From: Diplosphaera chodatii
Lineage: Eukaryota; Chlorophyta; Trebouxiophyceae; Prasiolales; Stichococcaceae
Direction of reading: 5' to 3'
Assembly: GCA_032358165.1 (NCBI GenBank)
Contig: JAALGY010000052.1
Coordinates: forward strand, 62,001-126,000
DNA: 64,000 nt
This document shows positions 11,818-22,823 of this stretch, piece after piece; position 1 is the first letter of the stretch, and each line of letters starts with the position of its first letter. The notes under the pieces are model-generated. The model did not search any database. It worked only from the letters and a program-made list of their open reading frames with translations, and was not told the origin of the DNA. The translations under genes were made by a program, and so were the position numbers.

Positions 11818-14492
11818 CTAGTTCGACTTGTTGGACACGTCAGCGCTGTTGACGTTGCGCCCATTCTCGATCGAAGCCATCTCGCTCTGCAGGTCCCGGA
11901 TCTGTGAGAGGATGTCCTCCTTCGACCTGCAGCACGCACTCCACGTCTGTGGGGGTTTGCAGCAGTGCAGCATGTGTACGCGCTGCACTGCATGCTGCGA
12001 TGACGCGGGTGCACAGTGTAGCAGCTAGTACATGCTGTGCACATCTTCTCGCGGCGGCTCGCACGCTGCTGACAGCACCCACCTGTAGCTGCCGCCCTGG
12101 TAGCCGCCCACCTGCCCGTTGGGGCCGCTGGACGACAGCAGCGTGGCGGTCTCCTTGGCCGACACGACGCTGGTGTCGGGCCTCGAGTCCGGCGTCGGCG
12201 CCGAGCTGCAATGTACCAACAGTGTTTGAAGTTCAACAGCTCATTCACAGTAAGACCATAGCACGCACCAATTGCTCCCCTCAGCCCGCGGTTCCAATGC
12301 TGCTGCAACCATTGCAAGGTACACAGCGCAGTCCGTGCAGTTATCTGGCACCCAGTTGCATGGATCTGCATGTCACAGGCTCATGACGCTGCAGCCACAT
12401 CACATCTGGATAGGAAGGTAGTAGGAATGTTGTGATCAGCACCCACCTGCCACCCTTCTCGGCATCCTTTGAGCCGGCGAGCTTGGCCTTCGCGCGGATC
12501 ATCTGCAGCTTGTGGTAGTTGTAGATTGCCACGCCTGCACGAGCAGCAGGACACATCCGCTTCCCTGCTTCCCTCTCACGTGACGCTCGAGTCAACAACG
12601 GTAGTTGCTGTGCAGCATTTGCGACTCGGGGTGTGTTGCTGGAATGCTTACAAGCCGGCCGAGCGGCAGACCCACCGGAACAGCAGAAGGCGTAGCCGGT
12701 CAGGTTGAGCTTGGTGACCGGCGCGTGGAACAGCGAGAAGGAGAAGAAGATGAGCATCCAGTCCTTGATGACGCCCGCGATGTTCATCGTCAGCGCGGAG
12801 GTCTTGCCGATCAGCAGGAAGACCGCCTGCACCCAAGCGGCAAGATCGCTTCTCTAGCGCTGCCTCGCACCTTTCTCACTTTCCGCGCATGACGCATGAG
12901 GTGCTCACAGCCAGCGCAACAACATGCGCCCACATGCAGCCCTAGAAGTGCAGAGCGGCGGACCACCGTTGCTGCCCTGCAAGTGAAGCCGTGTGCACAG
13001 CAGCACTCGTACGCACCAGGTTGAGCACAAACGCTGCCAGGGCGTTGGCCAGGAACACCGCCGGGTAGAACTTCAGCGTCGTGTCCGCCAGGATTGGCCC
13101 AACCTCCACCAGCACTGCACCAGAGGGCAAAGCCATTCAGCTGCTGAGATGCAGCAGCCAGGGCTCTGACACAGATGACTGAGTGTGCTGTCACTGATTT
13201 TTGTTGCGGCGGGTTGTTGCGGTCTGATCCTCTGTCGACTGCTGCACTCTGCAAGCAGTGTGCGCATCGGCGCAGCACACCGACCAGCTTACTGACCATA
13301 TGTCTGAATGCCCAAGTGGGAGCTCACCCAGGGGCACCGCCAGGCAGACCAGGCAGGCGGGCGAGATGTAGTACAGGCTCTGCAGCGGGTTCATGTTCAG
13401 GCCCTGGCTGTTGATCAGGATCTGCACGAGCGTCAGCCTCGACGCCTGCAGCAGGCAGGCGCAGCACCGTCAGCTGCGGGCTGTTGCATGTCGGTCACCC
13501 GCCATCAGAAGCGGCGCACATGCGTCAACCTCCCAAGCGGCTGAGCAGGGCTGCACGGCCATGCTGAGGCGATGGGCAGCCAGCTGCCGGCCGCAGCGTC
13601 GTGCGCGGTGCGCACCTCAAACACCAGAGCCGCCAGCTGAGTGAGCAGGCCCTTGACCACGAGGTTCAGTTCGCCAAAGGCGCACACCAGGACGCCAAAC
13701 GCGATCAGCAGCATGTTGGCCGTCACCTGCGGCCCGGCCGCGCGTTGTCAGGCCGATGCGGTTTGCCTTCAGCTTGTGCAGGGATCCTGAATAACCATCA
13801 GGCGTTGCAATGCTGCGATCTCATGCATGGATGAAAGGGTTGCTGAACTCACCGAGGTTGAGAACTTCTCGGTGCCCAGCATGACTCCCGAGGCGTACAC
13901 CAGGCCCGGCATCAGCGACTTTGTCATCTGAATAAACGACACGGACAGGTACAGGTACGAGGCGTTGGACAGCCACAGGCTAGCCGCGTACAGCAGCCCT
14001 GCAAGAAATGTAACGATGGGAGTGATGAGACGCCATCGTTCATCAGCTGTATATGCAGCGCATGGCCAGGTGCAAGCTGGGCTTCAGCCATGATCTGCTG
14101 CATGGCCAGGCAGCAGGCTCACCGATGGGCAGCACGCGCCGCGTGTACGTGTGTGCCGTCATGTTGTGGGATTTGACGACCTTGAAGACGCGCACGCACA
14201 GGAAGCCGATCGTGGAGCAGAACAGCATGTGCCAGGATGTCAGCGCGATCGGGTAGGGGAAGCCCGAAAAGGCCAGCAGCCACTTGTTGAACAGGATGAC
14301 GCTGATGGAGATGGACATCCATAGCACCACGTATGTGTAGCTGCGAAGGACCTGCGCAGGTCAGCAGGACGTTGCAGCGGACGTGCATGCCGCACTCACA
14401 GCCTCATCCAGCGCAGAGTTTGCGGCGTATCGTGGCACTAGCCGCAGCTGCAGATCTGCTCGCACCTCCTTGACTACTCGTGGGTTGACCAT
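11818..14492 (-). CDS. Probable sugar-phosphate/nucleotide-sugar translocator (TPT/NST family)
   Basis: This is a member of the drug/metabolite-transporter superfamily, closest in memory to the plant 'probable sugar phosphate/phosphate translocator' group. These are integral membrane antiporters, usually in Golgi or ER. Ten exons join in phase to 399 aa: 14466-14492 (27 nt), 14123-14351, 13853-13998, 13616-13726, 13328-13445, 13017-13114, 12676-12826, 12447-12534, 12083-12205 and 11818-11926. Landmarks are [64 protein letters not shown], and [20 protein letters not shown] at the end of the membrane core. About ten hydrophobic segments are visible. The soluble C-terminal tail ends in a short charged, possibly coiled-coil stretch ([20 protein letters not shown]). 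The substrate cannot be assigned from sequence alone. Confidence 0.88.
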
Positions 14493-15172
14493 GGTGCCGG
14501 CCGCACCCAAGGCGAGTCCTGCGCCCCGCGCTTAGCAGCGTGCAGGACCAATCAGCGTGTGCAATGTTGCATGCTGCCTGACCGCCTGAACGCGGGTGCA
14601 AGGGCTGCGGATGCCCTGCAAAGCTTCCGCGGAAGGGCAACTGCTGCAACCTCAGGGCAGTCGTCCGTGAGCGACCCAGATGTTCTTTGATCACATCGCG
14701 TTGTGCCACAGCCAAGAGATCGACCAGCCGCACGGTCCGCTCCAACAGCCGTGTGTACAACGTTTCAGGAACAGCTGACAGTACTACGTGCAAGTGCAAG
14801 CCCGGATGTGCTGGGAACACAGAGGGGGACACAAAGTAGTCAGTGCTCAGCGGACCGACTCGAGACCACACAGCGTGATTAGCCTGGGCCCTAATGTTCC
14901 CCGCCCTGCAGCAGCGCACAGCGTGGCAGCCGGCCTGATCCACACATCAAGTCGCACACAAGCGCATGTCCCGCTGCTTGTTTACTCAAACATCTGCAAG
15001 ACCTGTGAGTCTGACTTCGACGAAGAGCTGACATATATACAACTATATACTAGCCATTCCGAGCTACACATTTGGCGAGTCATCGGTCTCCTCTGGTCAC
15101 AGCACCCTGGTGCAGTTGTTAAATTTGTGTGACTGAGACTCCGCATCAACTGAACCTCCAAGAAGCAGCGGC
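14493..15172. promoter_or_regulatory. Divergent intergenic region, translocator/ZDS
   Basis: The 680 nt between the two ATGs must hold the promoters of both genes. A run of TATATA-like sequence at about 15031-15050 lies 120-140 nt upstream of the ZDS ATG and is the best TATA candidate. No equivalent was seen for the translocator. A minus-strand open frame (14404-14943) has no family features and I treat it as non-coding. Confidence 0.45.
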
Positions 15173-18100
15173 ATGCACAGCCAGGCGCTGCCGGGCGGCC
15201 TGCCGGCGGCGTGCTGGGAGCACACCCGGAGCCGGCTGCGGTACCGCCTGCCGTTCAGGGCAGCGCACGCGGCAGCAGCACGGAGGCAGTGCACCACACA
15301 CGGTGTGTGCACTTTGTGCCGCCCAGTGGCGTGAGTGCATCAGGTCTGTGTATGCTCAACCTTGGTGTATGGCATCGTAGCCAGTTTGCTACAAGTGCTG
15401 GCGGTGTTCGGTGCAGCGACGGCGGTGGCGGCGCCGCCGGCGCCGCGGCAGCAGGACGTCGGCCTGAAGGACGCGCCGCTGCGGTCGCTGTACCCGGCGG
15501 AGCCAGCGAAGCCCGCGCCGGTGCGTGACGCCAGCTGCGCTGCCCCGTCAAATGCGTGACATCCTGTCCAGTTGACGCAGCGCCCATCTTGATGGAGTTC
15601 ATGCCCTTTCACCTTGCAGCGCTGTCGTTGCTGGTGGTGCCTTTGATTCTCGATCGAGGTCCATATCCCATAATCCTGCATCTGGCGGCATGCAGGGCGC
15701 GCCCAAGCTCAAGGTCGCCATCGTGGGCGGCGGGCTGGCGGGGCTGTCCACCGCGGTGGAGCTGCTGGACCAGGGCTACGACGTGGAGATCTACGAGCAG
15801 CGGCCGTTCATCGGCGGCAAGGTGGCGTCCTACAAGGACCGCAGTGGCAACCACGTGGAGATGGGCCTGCACGTGTTCTTCGGGTGAGCATCCTGCGCTG
15901 CATCGCGCTCAGGCGCAGCCCTGCTGCTCTCGCCTGCACGCCTGCTTGCGGCCGTCCAGCTCTGTACACCCTGAGCTGTTTGCAGAGCTGCTCGGAATGC
16001 GTGTCGAACGATGCGCTGGCCGCACGGCACGCCCCAGCAGCACTGCCTGCCGGATGCCCTGCTGCTGCACCCGGCGATGGTTCCGCTGACGGACGCCGCT
16101 GCCCCGCGCGCTGCAGGTGCTACCACAACCTGTTCCGGCTGATGCGCAAGTGCGGCGTGCTGGAGAACCTGCTGATCAAGGAGCACACGCACACGTTCTG
16201 CAACACCGGCGGCGACGTGCGGGAGCTGGACTTCCGGTTTGACGTCAACGGCGTCAAGATCGGGGCGCCCTTCCACGGTGAGCGATGCTTCTCCCGCACA
16301 AACGACATTTGCTTGGAGTCTGGTGCATGGTGGACCGCTGCCAGTGCCTGTTGTGCGTGGTGGGCCTGACAGCAGCATTCGAAAGGCGTGCACCTCGGCC
16401 TGCCGAGGCTGACTGTGCACACCCCTTGCTTGGGCGCGCAGGTCTGAAGGCTTTCTTCACCACCCCGCAGCTGACAGTCACAGACAAGGTGCGCAGGGGC
16501 AGGTGGCAGCGTGGCGCTGACCTCGTGAAACTCAGTTCTCGAGTCGCAGTGTAGCGTCATGCACTCCAGCGACCTCTGCTGATGTACAGAAATCTGCCAT
16601 CCTGGGATCATGCAGCGTCTGTAATGCGCACAACCTAAATCACCACAACCTGCGTCTGTCTGTCATGACTGTGCTCGACTGTGGAGCTGACTCGCCCTGG
16701 CGTGACCTGCGCCAGGTGCGCAACTCGCTGGCGCTCGGCACCTCGCCCATCGTGCGCGCGCTCATCGACCCGGAGGGCGGCATGGCGGACGTGCGGAAGC
16801 TGGACAACATCTCCTTCGCGGACTGGTTCCGGGGCCATGGCGGCAACCAGGCGGCCATCGACCGGATGTGGGACCCCATCGGTGAGCAGGGCCGATGTAA
16901 TGTGAACAAGGGGCTGGTGCAGTGCGGTCGCATGTCGCACCCCTGGCGCTGGCGGCGGCAAGCTGGCCGCTGAGGAGGGAGTCCTCAGGGCTGCACATGC
17001 TGCGCACAGCCTTCGTTGCCCCCTGCCCGGCAGCGCAGCAGGAAGCTCACGTGCTGTCAGGGTCCCTCTGCTACCTGGCTGGCACTCGCATGCTGCAGCC
17101 GAGGACTCACATGTGCGTCCACGCCAAAACCCTGTAAATCAGCGGTGCGGCCAGTGCCCTGAAAATCAGTGGCTGCCGCTGCTGCAGCGTATGCGCTGGG
17201 CTTCCTGGACTGCGAGGACATCTCCGCGCGCTGCATGCTCACCATCTTCCAGTTCTTCGCGACCAAGACGGACGCGTCCAAGCTGCGCATGCTGAACGGC
17301 TCGCCGGCGGAGCGGCTGCTGAGGCCCATCACCGACTACGTGGAGGCGAAGGGCGGGCGCCTGCACATCCGCTGGGGCTGCAGGTGCTCGTGCAGCAGGC
17401 TGCACGGAGTGCCGCCGAGGTGGCACGACTGGTGGTGCTTCAGCGCCGCCAGGCACCTGCAGCAGCTGTCCGCTGTGCATGTCGTAGCTTATTAGGGCAT
17501 GCAGTGACCTCTGCGCAGCTGCAGTCGATAGGTGGCCTCGCCTCAGTGCACAGGGCCCCTGCACAGCACAGGCTCCTTGCACGCTAGCACTTCCACGCAT
17601 GTCGTCTCCGGGCACTCGACTCGCAGCTGCTCCTCCTGAATGCTGCCTGCTGCCGGTCAGGGAGGTGCTGTATGAGGACGGTCCCGACGGGCTGCCGGTC
17701 GTGAGCGGCCTGCGCGTGAGCCGGGCGGGGCAGGAGCGCGTCGTGAAGGCGGACGCGTACATCGCGGCGCTGGATGTGCCGGGCGCCAAGAAGCTCATAC
17801 CCCAGGTGCGTGCGAAACCTGGCTCCGCTGCAGGGGCTGTCGTGGGCGACGCATGCCCCGGCTGCTGCCGCTGGTGTGGCTGCCGGATGCCCGGCTGAGG
17901 GTGCATTCTTCGAGCTGCGACCGTCTGTTCAGAGCGCCTCTGGTCGCAGGCGACAGAGGCAAACAGGAAGCGCGTCAGTGGTGCTGTCTCTGCATCTGCT
18001 ACAGGGCTGGCGCAGCATGGCGTCCTTCGACAACATCTGGAAGCTGGTCGGCGTGCCCGTCATCACCGTGCAGCTGCGGTACGACGGCTGGGTGACGGAG

Positions 18101-19435
18101 ATGCAGGTGATCTCCTTTGTAAACCTTGCAGCCCCTGTGCTCTGGCAGGCAGCGCCCCGCATCGCGCCGCTGTGCTCGCAAGCAGTTGACGTTGAGTGTG
18201 CCCAGGGCTGCTGCAGCTGAGACGAGTGCTGCACGCAGACGTGCGCTGCGGCGCATCACATGCAAGCCTGCATGTCCCCACAGGAGTGTGACCACCGTCT
18301 GGCCTGGCTGCCTGCTGTATCGCCTGTCCACCGTGGCGCATATCAGAGTCATAGAGAAAGTTTCAGGCAATTGGCCACATGCGCCTGAGCACTGATGTGG
18401 GCGATGCAGGACCCAGAGCACCGGCACCAGCAGGCGGTGCGCGCCGGGAACGGCGACCCGGCAAAGGGGCTGGACAACCTGCTGTACAGCGCGGACGCGG
18501 ACTTCTCCTGCTTCGCCGACCTGGCGCTCACCTCACCGGTGGTGAGCTGCGGAGGCCGCCTGTTTTTTGAGGGGCTAGGGCATGGGCTGCCGACGCTGGC
18601 GCAGTACCTGGTGGCTGCGGCCATGGGATGGTTGCTTTGCATTGTGGTAAGGCGCTGGACTGGCTGCAGCTGTGCACTGGCACGCTGCAGTGAGGCCGAG
18701 GCTGTGCGGCCTGTCGACATGAGACATGCGTGCGCTGTAGGACTACTACAGGGAGGGCCAGGGCTCGCTCATGCAGTGCGTGCTGACGCCGGCAGACGCG
18801 TACATGCCGCTGACCAATGAGGCGATCGCGGCCAAGGTCGACCAGCAGGTGAGCTCCCTGCTGCTGTAGGCTGGCCCACCAGACTGCGCTGCGCCGCAGC
18901 AGTCTGGAACTCTGCCCACCCCTCTGCATGGGCCGGATCGCTGCTTGCTGCGGTGGGTTCACAGCAGTCACCGGTGCCCGCAGGTGCGGAAGCTGTTCCC
19001 CTCAGCGCGCGGCCTGGAGATGACGTGGCACTCCATCGTCAAGATCCAGCAGAGCCTCTACCGCGAGGTGCGGCGCGGGCAAGAGCACGCTCACACCATG
19101 CCGTGCAGGATGACTTGACGTACTTGCTTTGCCCCTGGCCTGCCAGCTCATGTCAAGCAGCTCGTGCTGCCAAGCGCCGGCGTGCTGACGGAGCTGATGC
19201 GTGTGGCGCTTGCTGACATGCTGTGAACCTCCACACGTCACAGGCCCCGGGGCTGGACCCCTTCCGGCCGGACCAGAAGACGCCGGTGCCCAACTTCTTC
19301 CTGGCGGGCAGCTACACGAAGCAGGACTACATCGACTCGATGGAGGGCGCGACGCTGTCGGGGCGGCAGTGCGCCGGCGCCGTGGTGGCGGCCGCTCCGC
19401 AGCTGGCCGCCGCCGCCGCCGCCGGCAGCGCCTAG
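15173..19435 (+). CDS. ZDS: Zeta-carotene desaturase, plastid
   Basis: ZDS converts 9,9'-di-cis-zeta-carotene to 7,9,9',7'-tetra-cis-lycopene (via neurosporene) in the plastid, with FAD and plastoquinone. Thirteen exons join in phase to 584 aa: 15173-15302, 15417-15520, 15696-15883, 16117-16277, 16442-16488, 16716-16881, 17188-17383, 17661-17805, 18005-18106, 18410-18541, 18741-18848, 18984-19067 and 19244-19435. The first two exons encode a basic, Ala-rich transit peptide. Next comes the dinucleotide fold [18 protein letters not shown], then [71 protein letters not shown], and the carotenoid-desaturase C-terminal signature [19 protein letters not shown]. The tail is an Ala run. A TGTAA poly(A) candidate lies at 19883. 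This is a single complete gene of normal length, and the identity is firm. Confidence 0.96.
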
Positions 19436-20116
19436 ATACGTTCCGGGGTTCAGGCCTGAAGACTTCGGGCAGACGGCGCGCCAGAGAGAGAGTTATGATG
19501 TCGGCCGCCCCGCAGGTGCTTTGCTGCGGGCGGCAGCGCCTGGCTGCAGAGAGGGGTGCGGGCGGCTGCCGCGCCAATCGCACAGCTGCAAGCGCTGGTG
19601 CTGCATGGGGGACGTCAGCAGCCCTCAAACATCAGATGCAGCTGTGTGCACGAACTGTTTCGCAGCTACAGGCCGGTGACGGCACGACTGGCGCCGCGTC
19701 TGTAAGCTACTGTCACCAGGCTCAGACTTCAGGGGCAGCCAGCCTGACCCTGACGACATGTTACTGGGCCACAGCTGGTGCAAGCCTGTGATGCTGTGAA
19801 ACCTTGCGTGGGGAGTGTCAGAGTCGTCGGAGGGACTAGAGGTCAGATGGGCTGGGCCTGTGGTCTCAACCAATCAACAGCATGTAAATTACGAGCAGCT
19901 CAACAAAGGAAGGATTCAAATAGCATAAGCACGCTTGACTGATCTTGGCAGCTGAGGGGTCAGACTGACGCTGTCCGCACCCCATAACATTACTAAAACC
20001 CCCTTGAGGTCAATTGTCAGACCGGTCTGACAGGTCGGTTGTCAGCGGTGCACAGCCGCGCCGGCATGCGGATTGGCGTAGAGACCTGTTGCATAGTATA
20101 GAATGGTGGTGTAAGC
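19436..20116. other. Spacer downstream of ZDS
   Basis: The spacer holds the ZDS 3' end (TGTAA at 19883-19887) and then the upstream region of the first SGNH gene, including a perfect palindrome (separate entry). I saw no coding sequence. Confidence 0.5.
20016..20031. promoter_or_regulatory. 16-bp perfect palindrome upstream of SGNH gene 1
   Basis: GTCAGACCGGTCTGAC reads identically on both strands and ends 85 nt before the ATG at 20117. Partial half-sites (GACAGGTC, TTGTCAG) follow at once. The position fits a binding site for a dimeric regulator, but the function is inferred only from symmetry and location. Confidence 0.4.
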
Positions 20117-22109
20117 ATGCTTTCCGGCTGCGCGCATGTTCCGCTGCTGGCGTCGGCGGTGCTCTTCCTAGTCGGTTGCGCCAGCACAGCACTGAACAGG
20201 CACAGCATCACTGCCTTATCGCCAATACGCCCCGCAGCAATCGTCTTCAACGGCACTCAGTCGACAGATCCGGCCCAGCTGCATGTGCCGTATGCGGACG
20301 ACAGCTTCAAGCGCAGCAAATACTACAGCGGCTTGTGCACACCAGAAAACGGATGCAGGGTGGGACGCAGGAATGAAAGCGAGCACGCGTCGAAGCCGGC
20401 GTGTACCAATGCTCTGCTGAAGGGCTGGGATGGCGCGGGCAGCTGGCACGTTGATGCGGAGGGCCACTACGGGTGCGGCCTTGTGGTGAATCATGCCTCG
20501 ACAGCTGGATTGCTTCGTTAAGCCTTCAAGCCCCAGCACCGCGCAGCATGCGCAGGTACATCCTTATGACAGTCGAAAAGGCATGTGTGCAGTACGCGCC
20601 CTGCTGATGCGACTCCTGCGCCTGCAGCTGGGAGCCGGACGCGTGCCGGCTGCGCAGGCTGACGGCGCCGCAGGCGCGGCAGTGCCTCAACCGCAAGAAG
20701 CTGGTCTTCATCGGCGACAGCATCACGCGGTACATCTACTCCACCCTGGTGCACTTCCTCAGCCGGGAGGTGTGGCCGGAGCGCTACGGCGGGCAGAAGG
20801 GCGGCCGCTCGGTCGTCATCGGGCGCGAGTTCGTGCACGGCAAGACGACCCCAGACGTCTGGTACGCCTTCTTTTCTTGCAGCTGGGTCCGACATGACCC
20901 TGATCCTCGTGGCAGCTTTGAGCCAGGCTTAGCTGGTATCAAACATCGCCGCACGAGCTGCATGTCCACTAGATGAATCCATGTTCCTGCGCAGGCCGCG
21001 CATGTACAACTACACCTCCAGGCTGTTCAGCGCCGCCCGCAACGCGCGCGCCTGGGAGTCGTGCGACTGCGAGCGCAACGTGAAGGAGGAGCGGGTGTTC
21101 CACCTGGACTCTTTCGCTGTGCCCGACCAGCCGGGCAGCGGCTTCCTGTCGGCGTCCTTCAAGTTCATCGGGCCGAACTTCCTCAACGAGTCGGTGCCGG
21201 CGCTGCGAGCCGCCGTCCAGGTACGCACCGCATCCTGCTTCCAGAATCCGGTGCCACGCAGGACACTGTCGCCGCAGCATCTGTTGGTGTGTTGGGCCCG
21301 CTGCAGCACGGCAAAGGATCAGGATCAGCCACCCTCGCTGTGGCGCGTGCTCAGGACTTTGGGGTCAGCGGGCACGACGGCGGGTGGGTGCAGTTCCACG
21401 TCGGGCTGTGGAACCGCAAGGGCCTCGGCGAGCGGGTGGACCTGCAGCCGATCCTGCAGGAGGTGCGACAGAAATGTTGCTGCCCATGCTCATACCTGCG
21501 CACACCAAAGTCATGTACACCGGGGTACGGCACAGATCAGGTGAGGAGTTGCGGTGTTGCAGCGGCAATGCACACCCGCGCCTGCCACGCACGCAGGCGG
21601 TGTCAGCGATGGAGCAGCTGCTGCCGGCGGCCGGCCCGAGGCCGCTGCTGCTGTGGCGCAGCACCACGTCGACCTCGACGCCGAAGCAGGACGCGACGTA
21701 CGGCGCGGCCAGCGAGGCGTACGGGCGCGCGGCGGCGGGCGTGCCGCCCTGGCGGCTGTGGGACGTGCGCGCCCTCACGCAGCAGGCGGCGCGGCAGGGC
21801 ATGCGGCTGCGCTGGGACGACAAGCACTACATAGCGGTCGCCTACGAGGTGCGCTTTGCGTGACAGCAAAGCCTTTCCACTTCTTTCCAAAGGGGCGTGC
21901 AGGCGCATGCACCAGCCAATCAGCATTGGCAGCCGCCGCGACGGCTCAGCGGCACTGCTGTTAGCAGTGTCGTGCCGAACTGCCGATGGCGGGGGAGCTG
22001 ACGGGGTTCCTCGTGGCTGCAGGAGATGTGCAACCTCCTGCTGAACACGCTGTGCGACGCGGACCTCCAGTTCGTGGGGCAGCCGCCCGAGGCAGGCGCA
22101 AAAGCATGA
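20117..22109 (+). CDS. SGNH/PC-esterase-like protein, tandem copy 1
   Basis: Six exons (20117-20472, 20628-20861, 20995-21220, 21355-21462, 21597-21848, 22023-22109) join in phase to 420 aa. The N-terminus has a hydrophobic segment at about residues 8-24, a signal peptide or type II anchor. Four cysteines follow in the linker. The enzymatic part has the block-I motif LVFIGDSITRYIYS (Gly-Asp-Ser nucleophile) and, near the C-terminus, RWDDKHYIA, which supplies a DxxH pair. This arrangement is that of the PC-esterase/TBL and CASD1-like acyl (de)acetylases that act on glycans in the secretory pathway. The overall similarity is too low for me to name the substrate. Copy 2 follows about 700 nt downstream in the same orientation. 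The start was chosen by matching the MLSGC N-terminus of copy 2. Confidence 0.75.
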
Positions 22110-22823
22110 TGTCGGGTGCTTGCTGGCACAGCATAACCAGATACCCTGCAGGTGTGCCGTGACTCTGTGAATATGAAGCTTGTGACACCGGATGTGCGCA
22201 AACAATTGACAGGCAGTGCAGTGGCAGGTAGCAGCTGGGTGTGTTGACAGAACTTCGTCAGTTGATGGCAGCACAAAGTTAGAAGGAAGCCGTTGCTCAG
22301 GAACCCGAAGTGTGTGACACTTGAGCTGAAGCGTCTGGGGAGTGCTTTGCTTTGACACCATGGTGCTTTGCATCACGGCCAATTCCAGATCTGGTCGTGC
22401 ATCACCCACTACTTGGCCTTTGTATACCCTGGTTCGTTGCACGGTAGACTTCAGTGGTGCAGTTGGTCTCACACCCACCAGACTGCCGGCTGGTGGCTGC
22501 TGCAACATGCACACATACATGACTACATGAAGCCCCACCCCGCCATCGTGTCGCCATCTTGCAGTGGGACACCAGCAGTACCGGCTCGGCTGGCATGCAC
22601 AATAGTCCACAGTGTACGATGCCGGACGGACGACGCAGTTGCCAGGGCTCACGGATGTTGGGAAGCAGGGTGCAGTACGGAACAACCGAACATTACCACC
22701 CGCCCGTACGGCATCCTTTGGTCATCACAGCACTGAATGGCCCAGTGCTCACTGCTCCTGCGACATCCCCCGACAAGCACGCCTGCAACATGTAGATCGC
22801 ACCACGTTGCCTGCCTCGACGGC
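22110..22823. other. Spacer between the tandem SGNH genes
   Basis: This spacer is AT-richer than its surroundings. It contains no frame with family features and holds the 3' end of copy 1 and the promoter of copy 2. The palindrome found upstream of copy 1 is not repeated here. A 360-residue minus-strand open frame runs in from copy 1 and is a shadow. Confidence 0.5.

Noticed and set aside
14404..14943. 179-residue minus-strand open frame between translocator and ZDS
   Set aside because: It begins in the promoter region and overlaps the translocator's first exon in another frame, with no family signature.
21603..22685. 360-residue minus-strand open frame
   Set aside because: It is antisense to SGNH copy 1 and its spacer, with no domain and no splice logic.
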